A stretch of 64,000 nt of DNA from positions 1,364,001 through 1,428,000 of the forward strand of contig NZ_CP121666.1 in NCBI RefSeq assembly GCF_029714325.1. The letters run 5' to 3'. The translations under genes were made by a program, and so were the position numbers. Positions 34,166 to 42,191 of the stretch are shown piece after piece. The stretch's first letter is position 1. The number at the start of each line of letters is the position of its first letter. Below the pieces are notes generated by a model that did no database searches, was not told the DNA's origin, and saw nothing but the letters and a program-made list of their open reading frames with translations. The stretch is from Bradyrhizobium sp. CB1717. Its GTDB lineage: Bacteria; Pseudomonadota; Alphaproteobacteria; Rhizobiales; Xanthobacteraceae.

Positions 34166-34411
34166 ATGTCGGTACGGTCCAAGGTCATTGAGGCGATCCA
34201 GCAGATCGCCAAGGAACAGCACGTTACGCTTCCCGCACTCTCGGACGATCTGTCGCTGCACGAGACGGGCTTCGACTCGCTCGCCTTCGCCATTCTGGTC
34301 GCCCGCCTCGAAGACGAGACCGGCGTCGATCCCTTCACCATTTCCGAGGATGCCGCGTTCCCCGCCACGGTGGGCGATTTCGTGCGGGCCTATGAAAATG
34401 TCCCCGCGTGA
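34166..34411 (+). CDS. Stand-alone acyl carrier protein
   Basis: 81 aa. Four-helix ACP with the phosphopantetheine site GFDSLAFAIL (Ser38) and acidic helix II (LVARLEDETGVDPF). It is not housekeeping AcpP, which has DSLD-type sequence and sits with fab genes. The ATG at 34166 (AGAGAG upstream) gives the family length. Its last 20 bp overlap the following ligase gene, so the two are translated together; this is almost certainly the carrier loaded by that ligase. Confidence 0.9.
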   Translation: MSVRSKVIEAIQQIAKEQHVTLPALSDDLSLHETGFDSLAFAILVARLEDETGVDPFTISEDAAFPATVGDFVRAYENVPA

Positions 34412-35780
34412 GATCTTTGCGCTTCGCGACCGTCTCGGCGCGGAGCTGAAGGGCCGCACGATCTCCGATGCGCATGATGTCGTGTCGCTGACCGACATCC
34501 TGTCGCAGACGGTCCTGGCCGGCCGGCTGCACGAGTTGTCAGGCCGCGCCGTGCTGCTCAAGCTGTCCGACCAGCTCCGGTCGGGCCTTGCCATGATTGA
34601 GCTCGACGGTATCGCCCGTCGCATGCTGCTGTGCCCGCCGGACCTCAACCCAGCGCATCTCGACGCCCTGATCGCCGATGCCGGGATCGATGCGGTCGTC
34701 ACCGACGAGCCCGATCGCTGGGCGGAGACCGGCGTGCCGCTCATCGTCACCGCACAATTGCCGCTTCAAGCCGCCGCGCCGGCCAAGACCGAGCGCGCCA
34801 CCGAATGGCTGATGCTGACCTCGGGTACCTCCGGTGTGCCGAAAATCGCCGGCCACACCCTGGAAGCGCTGACCGGTGCCATCGTCGCCGAAGGCCCCGC
34901 GCGCGGACCTGCGCCGGTCTGGGCCACGTTCTACGACATCCGCCGCTATGGCGGCCTGCAGATCTTCCTTCGCGCCGTTCTCTCCGGCGGCTCCTTGGTG
35001 CTGTCCGATCCGCATGAAGCGCTCGCCGATCATGTCGCGCGGCTGAATGCGCGCGGCGTCTCGCACATCTCCGGCACGCCGTCGCACTGGCGCAAGCTCT
35101 TGATGAGCGGTTCGGCCGCGCAGTTCTCACCCCGATATGTTCGTCTCTCTGGCGAGATCGCGGATCAGGCCGTGCTCGACGGCCTGAAGGCGGCATTCCC
35201 CAATTCCTCCGTTGGCCACGCCTATGCCTCGACCGAGGCCGGTGTCGGCTTCGCCGTCAATGACGGGCTCGAAGGCTTTCCGGCCGACTATCTCGGCAAC
35301 CGCAATGGCGTCGAGATGAAGGTCGTGGACGGCTCGCTGCGCATCCGCTCGACGCGCACGGCCCATGCCTATATCGGCCGCAATGCCGCAGCGCTCACCG
35401 ATGAGGACGGGTTTGTCGACAGCGGCGATATTGTCGAGCTGCGCGGCGACCGCTATTATTTTGTCGGCCGCCGCGGCGGCATCATCAATATCGGCGGACT
35501 GAAGGTCCACCCCGAGGAGATCGAGGCGGTGATCAACCGTCATCCTGATGTGCGGATGTCGCGGGCGAAATCGCGCAAGAGCCCGATCACCGGCGGCATC
35601 GTCGTCGCCGACGTGATCCTGGCTGACGGCACGGATCAAGCCCGGGTGAAGGAGATCCGCGACCAGATCCTGGAGCAGTGCCGTGCCCAGCTCGCGTCCC
35701 ACAAGGTGCCTGCGGTGATCCGCTTCGTCGAAGCGCTCGACGTCACCCCGGCCGGAAAACTGGCGCGCACAGATGCATAA
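34392..35780 (+). CDS. Adenylate-forming ligase, probable acyl-ACP loading enzyme
   Basis: 462 aa, shorter than FadD. AMP loop LMLTSGTSGVPK, A5-like HAYASTEAGVGFA, SGDIVELRGDRYYFVGRRGGIINIGGLKVHPEEIE spanning the A7-A8 hinge, and PAGKLART with the catalytic Lys. The N-terminal ~110 residues are reduced compared with CoA ligases. Starts ATG at 34392 (or 34398) inside the ACP gene, and its end overlaps the ketoreductase start by 8 bp. Gene overlap with the ACP argues that it charges ACP, not CoA. The acyl substrate is unknown. Confidence 0.85.
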   Translation: MKMSPREIFALRDRLGAELKGRTISDAHDVVSLTDILSQTVLAGRLHELSGRAVLLKLSDQLRSGLAMIELDGIARRMLLCPPDLNPAHLDALIADAGIDAVVTDEPDRWAETGVPLIVTAQLPLQAAAPAKTERATEWLMLTSGTSGVPKIAGHTLEALTGAIVAEGPARGPAPVWATFYDIRRYGGLQIFLRAVLSGGSLVLSDPHEALADHVARLNARGVSHISGTPSHWRKLLMSGSAAQFSPRYVRLSGEIADQAVLDGLKAAFPNSSVGHAYASTEAGVGFAVNDGLEGFPADYLGNRNGVEMKVVDGSLRIRSTRTAHAYIGRNAAALTDEDGFVDSGDIVELRGDRYYFVGRRGGIINIGGLKVHPEEIEAVINRHPDVRMSRAKSRKSPITGGIVVADVILADGTDQARVKEIRDQILEQCRAQLASHKVPAVIRFVEALDVTPAGKLARTDA

Positions 35781-36495
35781 CGTTCTCGTCACCGGCGGCA
35801 GCCGCGGCATTGGGCTCGCGATCGGCAAACGCCTGGTCGCTGCCGGCTTCAACGTGATCGCGGCCGCGCGGCGCGAAAGCGACGAGCTCAAGGCTGCCAT
35901 TGCCGGATCCGACGGCCGCCTGCATTTCCGCGCCTGCGATCTCGCCGTGATCGACGCGATCCCGGCCTTCGCAAAACTGGTGCGCGACGAATTCGGTCCG
36001 ATCTACGGGCTCGTCAACAATGCCGGCCTCGGCACCGAAGGCCTGCTCGCCACCATGCACAATTCCGAGATCGAGGCGCTGGTCCAGCTCAACGTGCTGT
36101 CGCCGATCATCCTGACCAAATATGTGGCGCGGCAGATGATGGCTGACGGGGCCGGCCGCATCATCAACATCTCCTCGATCATCGCGACGACCGGCTATAA
36201 CGGCCTCTCCGTCTATGGAGCGACCAAGGCGGCCGCGACCGGATTCACCCGCTCGCTCGCGCGCGAGGTCGGCAAGCTCGGCATCACCGTGAATGCGATC
36301 GCGCCGGGCTTCATCGCCACCGAGCTCACGCACAATCTCTCCGACGAAGGCCGCAAGCGCATCGCCGGCCGCAGCGCGCTGCGCCGTCTGCCGGAGACGG
36401 ATGACGTCGCGCGCATGGTGGAATATCTCCTGGGCGAGGGCGGCCGCAACGTCACCGGCACGGTGTTCACGATCGACGCGGGAAATACGGCGTAA
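35773..36495 (+). CDS. SDR family 3-oxoacyl-ACP reductase (FabG-like)
   Basis: 240 aa. VTGGSRGIGLAIG cofactor loop, LVNNAGLGTEG, catalytic Ser in NISSIIATTGYNG, YGATKAAATGFTRSLA Tyr/Lys, and VTGTVFTIDAG at the end, all FabG-like. The Arg-rich AAARRES after strand 2 suggests NADPH. Overlaps the upstream ligase by 8 bp. It would reduce a 3-keto group on the carrier protein, though no ketosynthase is in the window, so the source of that keto group is unclear. Confidence 0.9.
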   Translation: MHNVLVTGGSRGIGLAIGKRLVAAGFNVIAAARRESDELKAAIAGSDGRLHFRACDLAVIDAIPAFAKLVRDEFGPIYGLVNNAGLGTEGLLATMHNSEIEALVQLNVLSPIILTKYVARQMMADGAGRIINISSIIATTGYNGLSVYGATKAAATGFTRSLAREVGKLGITVNAIAPGFIATELTHNLSDEGRKRIAGRSALRRLPETDDVARMVEYLLGEGGRNVTGTVFTIDAGNTA

Positions 36496-36497
36496 GC

Positions 36498-36522
36498 GGA
36501 ACCGCGCTGCCACAATTGCGTT
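36498..36522 (+). promoter_or_regulatory. EcfG-type promoter candidate upstream of a small orphan gene
   Basis: GGAAC (36498-36502), 17 bp, GTT (36520-36522), with C before the GTT. It begins 3 bp after the ketoreductase stop and 100 bp before the ATG at 36622. Confidence 0.6.
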
Positions 36523-36621
36523 GATCCGGCGCAATGACAGCAAGCCGGATTTGGTCGTAAGATGCCTCGCAATCGATTGGGTTACGTCAATCGATCTGCC
36601 CTAATCGAAGGGGAGCAGTCG

Positions 36622-36831
36622 ATGGCCATTTCAAACATGACCGCTTCAAGTCAGGCTCTGACGGAGCCATCGTGCGCGAAGCCGGACGACGTCCGCTGTC
36701 CGCCGATGTCGCATCAGAATTCCGGCGCTCACGGCCACGAAATGTATCCGCAGCAATTCGTGCGTCTGGTCGGCTGCCACGACGTCCCCGCATCCGCACT
36801 GCGCAAGCGCCAGGACGAGAAGCTGCATTAG
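36622..36831 (+). CDS. Small hypothetical protein, possible general stress gene
   Basis: 69 aa, family not recognised. Composition is polar, with CxxP-like and HxxxMxP stretches (CAKPDDVRCPPMSHQNSGAHG) and a basic C-terminus (LRKRQDEKLH); no signal peptide or membrane segment. Support for a real gene: AAGGGGAG at 6-nt spacing before ATG 36622, and an upstream EcfG-type promoter. An in-frame ATG at 36562 is possible but poorly placed. Confidence 0.55.
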   Translation: MAISNMTASSQALTEPSCAKPDDVRCPPMSHQNSGAHGHEMYPQQFVRLVGCHDVPASALRKRQDEKLH

Positions 36832-36844
36832 CGCGCGTTGGCGC

Positions 36845-37231
36845 TCACGTCCGATGCTTCGGCAGGTCAATCCGTTCGTGTGAGAATTCCGGCGGGCCCT
36901 CGGTGAGGCGGCGGATGCGGCGTTCGCGTTCGTCCTCCGGCAGTGCGGGATCGAGCAGGCCCTCGATCTCGTGCACTGCCAGCTCCTCGATGCGGTCGGC
37001 GTCGGATGCGACCGAGCGTGCTGATGCAGGTACCGCGGGCGCGATCTTCAGGCCGAGCTCGACCAGCTTGCAGATGGCATCCGAGCGCGACAGCTGATGG
37101 GCTTCGGCCCAGGCATCCACGGTGGCGGTGAGCATCTGCGGCATTTTCACGGCGCTGATCGCATCGAGCCCGGTGCGCCGGCGTACCGGCGAGGCGAAGT
37201 CCTTGCTGCCGAAATCAGACACCCCGATCAT
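36845..37231 (-). CDS. Ribbon-helix-helix-like hypothetical protein
   Basis: 128 aa. Residues about 26-62 (AVKMPQMLTATVDAWAEAHQLSRSDAICKLVELGL) have the strand-helix-helix pattern of RHH DNA-binding proteins: a short beta strand, then an amphipathic helix, Ser-Arg turn and second helix. The rest is charged with a C-terminal acidic/basic segment. No toxin gene adjoins it, so an antitoxin role is not supported; it may be a regulator. ATG at 37231 behind a G-rich stretch. Confidence 0.65.
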   Translation of the reverse strand: MIGVSDFGSKDFASPVRRRTGLDAISAVKMPQMLTATVDAWAEAHQLSRSDAICKLVELGLKIAPAVPASARSVASDADRIEELAVHEIEGLLDPALPEDERERRIRRLTEGPPEFSHERIDLPKHRT

Positions 37232-37435
37232 CCCCGCGCGACCGTTGCAGATGGATCAACCGTAAACGTCATTCGCGGGAGGCTGTTTGATGCCGATCAA
37301 TGACGAACTGCGGCATTGCGGCGCGGTGCGATCTTGTTGTCCGGCTCCATTTCGGCCAATGATCGGGAAGCGAACCCCGATCGACCCTGCCACGTATCTG
37401 ATTTCGGACGCTTCCCAACCATCCGGCACCACCCG

Positions 37436-38590
37436 ATGACATCAGGCGAATCCTTTTACGGCGGCATCCCCGTCTTCCGCGGCTTCACCAGCCTGATGGA
37501 CCCCGCGCTCTATGCGCCGCTGCCCGATGATTGGAGCATCGGTGTCGCCGACATCGTCGATTCCACCAAGGCGATCGCGGCGCAGCGCTACAAGGCGGTC
37601 AACATGGCCGGCGCCGCCGTGATCGCGGCGGTGACGAATGCGTTGGAGGGGCGGGAATTCCCCTTCGTGTTCGGCGGCGACGGAGCGAGCTTTGCGGTCG
37701 CGCCGTCGGATCTCGATGCTGCGCGCGAGGCATTGGCCGCGACCGCGACCTGGGTCCGCGAGGATCTCGATCTGAAGATGCGCGTCGCGCTGGTGCCGGT
37801 GAGCGCCATCCGGGCGCAAGGGCTCGATGTGCGCGTCGCGCGTTTCGGCCCGTCGCCGAACCTGTCCTATGCGATGTTCTCCGGTGGCGGGCTCGCCTGG
37901 GCCGATGCCGCGATGAAGCGCGGCGAGTTCGCGGTGGCGGAAGCGCCCGCCGGCTCGCAGCCGGACCTCTCGGGCCTGTCGTGCCGCTTCGAGGTGATGC
38001 CGGCTGCGCGCGGCCTGATCCTGTCGGTGCTGGTGATGCCGTCGCGCGGTGTCGATCCGCAGGCCTTCCGCAAGGTGATCGAGGACATCATCCATCTCGT
38101 CGAGCGCAGCCCGGAGGGCGGCCGCCCGGTGCCGCCGCAGGGCCCGCCGCTGAAATGGCCGCCGCAGGGGCTGGACTTCGAAGCCCGCACCAGGCGCGGC
38201 GGTCCGCTGCTCGCGCGTAGAGCCAGCGTGCTGGCCTATACGCTGTTCGTCTATCTGATCATGCGCTTCGATCTCAAGGTCGGCGGCTTTGTGCCCAACA
38301 TCTACAGGCGCCAGGTGGTCGAGAACTCCGACTTCAGGAAATATGACGATGGCCTGCGCATGATCCTCGACTGCACGCCGCAGCTCGAACGCGCGTTGAG
38401 CGATCGTCTCGCGGCCGCTGCGCGCGACGGCGTCGTGCGCTACGGCCTCTATCAGCAGGATGCCGCGATGATGACCTGCTTCACGCCGTCGGCGCTGCGC
38501 AGCGATCACGTCCACTTCATCGACGGCGCGCGGGGCGGCTACGCCTCGGCGGCGACGGCGCTGAAGGCGATGATGGCGGCGGCGAGCTAG
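37436..38590 (+). CDS. DUF3095 domain-containing protein with cyclase-like motifs
   Basis: 384 aa from ATG 37436. The family has no proven function. Two segments recall class III nucleotide cyclases: VADIVDSTKAIAAQRYK (like the first metal-binding strand) about 40 residues in, and VFGGDGASFAV (like the GDG turn) near residue 82. The second half contains a hydrophobic stretch LAYTLFVYLIMRFDLKVGGFVP and a C-terminal DGLRMILDCTPQLE...YQQDAAMMTCF region. Likely a cytoplasmic or membrane-associated enzyme; cyclase activity is a hypothesis. No clear ribosome site at this start. Confidence 0.75.
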   Translation: MTSGESFYGGIPVFRGFTSLMDPALYAPLPDDWSIGVADIVDSTKAIAAQRYKAVNMAGAAVIAAVTNALEGREFPFVFGGDGASFAVAPSDLDAAREALAATATWVREDLDLKMRVALVPVSAIRAQGLDVRVARFGPSPNLSYAMFSGGGLAWADAAMKRGEFAVAEAPAGSQPDLSGLSCRFEVMPAARGLILSVLVMPSRGVDPQAFRKVIEDIIHLVERSPEGGRPVPPQGPPLKWPPQGLDFEARTRRGGPLLARRASVLAYTLFVYLIMRFDLKVGGFVPNIYRRQVVENSDFRKYDDGLRMILDCTPQLERALSDRLAAAARDGVVRYGLYQQDAAMMTCFTPSALRSDHVHFIDGARGGYASAATALKAMMAAAS

Positions 38591-39021
38591 CGTCCCGCGC
38601 GCGTCCAGGTCTCGCCGCCGCAGAGCGCGCCGACGCAGCCTTCGACCCGCAGCGAATCCGCGCCCGTCACCGTGACGCTGCTCGCATAGGTGCTGCCGTC
38701 ATCGGCATTGTAGATCTGGCCCGACCATTTGTTCGGGCCTGATGGCTGCATGGCGCTGAACAGCGGCAGGCCGATCATCGGACGCTTGGCGAGCGCGGGA
38801 TTGGGATTCTTGCTGTCGCTGGCGGGCTGGCCGGTCGCGGTGTCCATGGGCTCGCGCAGCCAGACGATGTGGCCGCAGATGCCGCCGCCGCACTTGCTGA
38901 TCTTGACGCGGGCATCGCCGGCCTGGGTGAGCCAGGTCCCGTCGGCGCTCTGCGCATGTGCGGCAGTCGCGCCAAGCAGCGCAGTCAGGATGACGGAGAG
39001 GATGGCGAATCTGCTGAACAT
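38587..39021 (-). CDS. DUF2147 domain-containing exported protein
   Basis: 144 aa. Signal peptide (FAILSVILTALLGATAAHAQ), then DUF2147 hallmarks GTWLTQAGDARVKISKCGG, CGHIVWLREP, W-SGQIYNADDGSTY, and a C-terminal CVGALCGGETWTRAG. Lipocalin-like small periplasmic proteins of unknown function. It shares 4 bp with the end of DUF3095 in convergent arrangement. Confidence 0.88.
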   Translation of the reverse strand: MFSRFAILSVILTALLGATAAHAQSADGTWLTQAGDARVKISKCGGGICGHIVWLREPMDTATGQPASDSKNPNPALAKRPMIGLPLFSAMQPSGPNKWSGQIYNADDGSTYASSVTVTGADSLRVEGCVGALCGGETWTRAGR

Positions 39022-39117
39022 GGAGCGGCCCTGAAAAATGGAGGCGCCTCCATAGCAGCCCGGCAGGATAGTGCAACGCCGGATTGAATCACATTCCTGC
39101 GCGTGATTTGCCTGCGC

Positions 39118-40503
39118 TCATTTGCCCCAGCGCGCGAACGCGACCGAGGCTGCGGTCAGGAGCCCGAACACGGCCATGGCGCCGCCGACCAGCGCGAACA
39201 ACGTCCAGGCCGGCGCCTGCGCCGTCATGAGGCCGATCCCGCCGATCGCGACGATCAGCAGCCGCGCGGTGGAGGCCAACACCGGACCGCCGACACGTGC
39301 GGCGCCTTGCGAGGAGAAATACAGCGACACGCCCATGCCGAAGAACACGAAGGCCGGGCCGGCCCAGTGGAAATAGCTGTGCGCCGCCGCCGTGACGCCG
39401 GGATCGCGCGTGAACAGCGACACCCACAGCGCGGGATCGAGCGCGACGACGAGGCCGATCGTGCCGACCGTAAGCCCCGAGGCCGCTGCTGCCGTCCAGG
39501 CCACGCGCCGCGCGCGCGCGACATGTCCGGCGCCCATCGCCATGCCGACCATCGGCACCGAGGCGATGCCGAAGGCGAAGGTGATCGGGATCAGCAGAAA
39601 TTCCAGCCGCGAGCCGATGCCGTAGCCGGCCAGCATCTCGGTGCCGAAGGTCGCGAGGATTTTCGTGAAGATCAGGATGGTGAGCACGGTCTGGAGCGGC
39701 GACAGGCAGGCGACGGCGCCCACTTTCAAGATGTCCAGGAACATCGCGCGCTCGAAATGGAACGCGCGGAAGTCGAGCTGCAGCCGGCTGCGGCCGGACA
39801 GGAGATACCAGAGGAAGAAGATCGCGGAGCAGCTGAACGCGATCAGCTGGCCGCTCGCAACGCCGGGCATGCCGAATTGCGGTACGCCGAACAGGCCGAG
39901 ACCCAGCGTGCCGCCGAGCGCGATCTGGAGCACGCTCGCCCCGATCAGCGTCATCGACGGCAGGCGCATGTCGCCGGTGCCGCGGATCACCGAGGCCAGC
40001 GTATTCACGAGCCAGATCGCGACAGCGCCGGAGAACAGCACCTGTGAATAGCCGCTGGCTTCCTCGAGCACGCGCTCGCGCCCGCCGAGCAGCGTGAAGA
40101 ACGAGCGGCCGAACACCAGCATCATCACCGTGAAGAACAGTCCGCCGCACAGGCCGATGATGGCGGCATGCAGCGCCAGCGTCGCGGCGCGGTCGCGATT
40201 GCCGGCGCCGAGCGCGCGGCTGATCGCCGACGACACGCCGCCGCCCATCGCGCCCGCGCTCATCATCTGCGTCAGCATCGCGAACGGAAACACCAGCGCG
40301 ATCGCAGCCAGCGGGATGGTGCCGAGCCGGCCGATATAGGAGGTCTCGGCAATCGCAACCAGCGTGCTGCCGACCATCGCGATCATGTTGGGGATCGCGA
40401 GCCGGAGCAGCGTCGGCAGGATCGGCGCAGTCAGCAGGCTGGCGATGGGGGAGGCGACCGGCGCAACCGGCGGGACAGCGTCTGCAGGGGCGTCGATCGT
40501 CAT
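39118..40503 (-). CDS. MATE family efflux transporter
   Basis: 461 aa with twelve hydrophobic segments in two repeats, e.g. LLRLAIPNMIAMVGSTLVAIAETSYIGRLG at the start, GAMGGGVSSAISRALGAG, and in the second half YGIGSRLEFLLIPITFAFGIASVPMVGMAMG. Inner-membrane exporter coupled to sodium or protons; substrates could be drugs, flavonoids or cationic compounds. An in-frame ATG at 40539 would add 12 residues; neither start has a strong ribosome site. The upstream GNAT gene is transcribed in the same direction. Confidence 0.88.
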   Translation of the reverse strand: MTIDAPADAVPPVAPVASPIASLLTAPILPTLLRLAIPNMIAMVGSTLVAIAETSYIGRLGTIPLAAIALVFPFAMLTQMMSAGAMGGGVSSAISRALGAGNRDRAATLALHAAIIGLCGGLFFTVMMLVFGRSFFTLLGGRERVLEEASGYSQVLFSGAVAIWLVNTLASVIRGTGDMRLPSMTLIGASVLQIALGGTLGLGLFGVPQFGMPGVASGQLIAFSCSAIFFLWYLLSGRSRLQLDFRAFHFERAMFLDILKVGAVACLSPLQTVLTILIFTKILATFGTEMLAGYGIGSRLEFLLIPITFAFGIASVPMVGMAMGAGHVARARRVAWTAAAASGLTVGTIGLVVALDPALWVSLFTRDPGVTAAAHSYFHWAGPAFVFFGMGVSLYFSSQGAARVGGPVLASTARLLIVAIGGIGLMTAQAPAWTLFALVGGAMAVFGLLTAASVAFARWGK

Positions 40504-40586
40504 GTGCCACGGTGCGGAATATTGAATGATGATCGACATCTTATAGGGCGTGCGACACCCGCGCCAGCCCCCGTCTCACGCAGGGC

Positions 40587-41114
40587 TCACCAGGGCAGGC
40601 CGCATAGGTCGATGGTGCCCAGCGTCGGGGCCCGGACGATGTCGAAGACGTAGGGTGCCATGTAGTCGAAGCGAATGCGCCCCTCCGGCTGCTCGCAATA
40701 GACGTCACCTTTGAAGGGTTGCCATTTGCGGGCCTCGTAAAACGCGAAATTGTGCGGCTCGCAGAACAGCAGCCCGAAGCGGACCGCCTCGTTGGCGCGC
40801 ATGGTATGCACTGCCGCGTCGATCGCGATCGTGGCATAGCCGCGGCCGCGCCGGTCCTCGCGCGTGCAGACGCCGCCGATGCCGCCGACGTGGACCTTCT
40901 GTCCATTCCAGGTGACGGTGCGGAAGTAGACGCCGACATGGCAGACGAGCCCGTCCTCGGGAGTCTCGATCAGCACGCGCAGATCGGCATTGGCCCATTT
41001 GACGTGGCTCCAGGCCGGCTTCTCCGCGGCGTCTTGGCCCCAGACCGCGCTGAGCAGCGGCTTTGCGAGTGGCCATGAGGCGTCGCCGTTCAAAATGTCG
41101 ATCTCGATGCTCAT
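40587..41114 (-). CDS. GNAT family N-acetyltransferase, AAC(2')/NodA-like
   Basis: 175 aa. The acetyl-CoA loop is REDRRGRGYATIAIDAA, preceded by the strand VHVGGIGGVCT, an arrangement like aminoglycoside 2'-N-acetyltransferase and the nodulation acyltransferase NodA. The acceptor is unknown. ATG at 41114 has AAGGA at 7-nt spacing; a GTG 15 nt upstream is the only alternative. It lies 83 bp upstream of the MATE exporter, so acetylation plus export of the same compound is possible. Confidence 0.8.
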   Translation of the reverse strand: MSIEIDILNGDASWPLAKPLLSAVWGQDAAEKPAWSHVKWANADLRVLIETPEDGLVCHVGVYFRTVTWNGQKVHVGGIGGVCTREDRRGRGYATIAIDAAVHTMRANEAVRFGLLFCEPHNFAFYEARKWQPFKGDVYCEQPEGRIRFDYMAPYVFDIVRAPTLGTIDLCGLPW

Positions 41115-41297
41115 GGCGTCGTCCTTCACAGCTCTGCTTGGTGGCGCGTTTGTTCTGTCGTAAGCGCTTCAAAGGCAATGATATTTTATGACGGATCGCA
41201 GGTTTGATCGACGGCGGCCCGTTGCGACGAATTTGTGCATCCGGGCGAGGCCGCCCCATCACGCCTTTTCGCAAATTCAGAGGTATTTAATGGCGGC

Positions 41298-41323
41298 GGA
41301 ACCTTCTATAAGGGGTGACCGTT
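41298..41323 (+). promoter_or_regulatory. EcfG-type promoter candidate of sodB
   Basis: GGAAC (41298-41302), 17 bp, C then GTT (41320-41323), ending 33 bp before the sodB start codon. Close fit to the general stress consensus. Confidence 0.6.
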
Positions 41324-41356
41324 AGAACGTTCCCCACCAGTTGCGGACAAGAACCC

Positions 41357-41953
41357 ATGACCTTTACGCTGCCCCCACTCCCTTACGCCTATGACGCCCT
41401 CGGCCAGTACATGTCGAAGGAGACGCTGGAATATCACCACGACAAGCATCATCAGGCCTACGTCACCAACGGCAACAACGCGCTCAAGGGGACCGAATGG
41501 GAAGGCAAGTCCCTTGAAGAGATCGTCAAGGGCTCGTTCGGCAAGAACCCCGCGGTGTTCAACAATGCCGGCCAGCACTACAACCACATCCACTTCTGGA
41601 GCTGGATGAAGCCCAATGGCGGCGGCACCAAGCTCCCGGGCAAGCTCGAGAAGAAGATCAACGAGGACCTCGGCGGCTTCGAGAAGTTCAAGACCGACTT
41701 CCAGGCGGCCGGCGTCGGCCAGTTCGGCTCCGGCTGGTGCTGGCTCCAGGTCAAGAACGGCAAGCTCGAGATCTCCAAGACCCCGAACGGCGAGAATCCG
41801 CTGGTGCACGGCGCCACTCCGATCCTCGGCTGCGACGTCTGGGAGCACTCCTACTACATCGACTACCGCAACCGCCGTCCCGACTATCTCAAGGCTTTCG
41901 TCGAGAACCTCGTGAACTGGGAATACGTCGAGTCCCTGTTCGACAAGGCGTAA
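41357..41953 (+). CDS. sodB: Superoxide dismutase [Fe]
   Basis: 198 aa Fe/Mn SOD. Metal ligands: His27 (EYHHDKHH), His77 (YNHIHFW), and Asp/His in CDVWEHSYYIDY. Gln73 in NNAGQHYNH matches the active-site Gln of iron SODs (position 69 in E. coli SodB), and FGSGWCWL lacks the Gln used by manganese SODs, so iron is favoured; cambialistic use cannot be excluded. Cytoplasmic. ATG 41357 gives the standard length. Predicted under EcfG control, with its own terminator at 42048. Confidence 0.93.
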   Translation: MTFTLPPLPYAYDALGQYMSKETLEYHHDKHHQAYVTNGNNALKGTEWEGKSLEEIVKGSFGKNPAVFNNAGQHYNHIHFWSWMKPNGGGTKLPGKLEKKINEDLGGFEKFKTDFQAAGVGQFGSGWCWLQVKNGKLEISKTPNGENPLVHGATPILGCDVWEHSYYIDYRNRRPDYLKAFVENLVNWEYVESLFDKA

Positions 41954-41962
41954 GCCGGTCGC

Positions 41963-42038
41963 GTCATTCCGGGGCGGCGAAGCCGAACCCGGAATCTCGA
42001 GATTCCGGGTTCGATGCTGCGCATCGCCCCGGAATGAC
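41963..42038. repeat. Intergenic palindromic repeat, family A
   Basis: gtcattccggggcggcgaag at the left and gcatcgccccggaatgac at the right, around the perfect palindrome cccggaatctcgagattccggg split by a central ctcgag. Confidence 0.8.
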
Positions 42039-42047
42039 GGAAACAAC

Positions 42048-42076
42048 AAGGCGGTCGCTGACGCGGCCGCCTTTTT
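42048..42076 (+). terminator. Rho-independent terminator after sodB
   Basis: 7-bp arms aaggcgg / ccgcctt with a 12-nt loop, running into ttttt. Confidence 0.65.
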
Positions 42077-42191
42077 GCTGTGCGGAATTGCCCTGCGCGG
42101 TGCGCGTATCGGCCTGTGATCGTACCGTTTGCATCGCGTTGGCGGCGCCCTTAATCAGGACGGGCATCACCCTCGAGCCGCTCCACACCCG

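Noticed and set aside
34166..36495. Reading the ACP cassette as a polyketide or fatty acid synthase cluster
   Set aside because: No ketosynthase, acyltransferase or dehydratase gene is present within the window.
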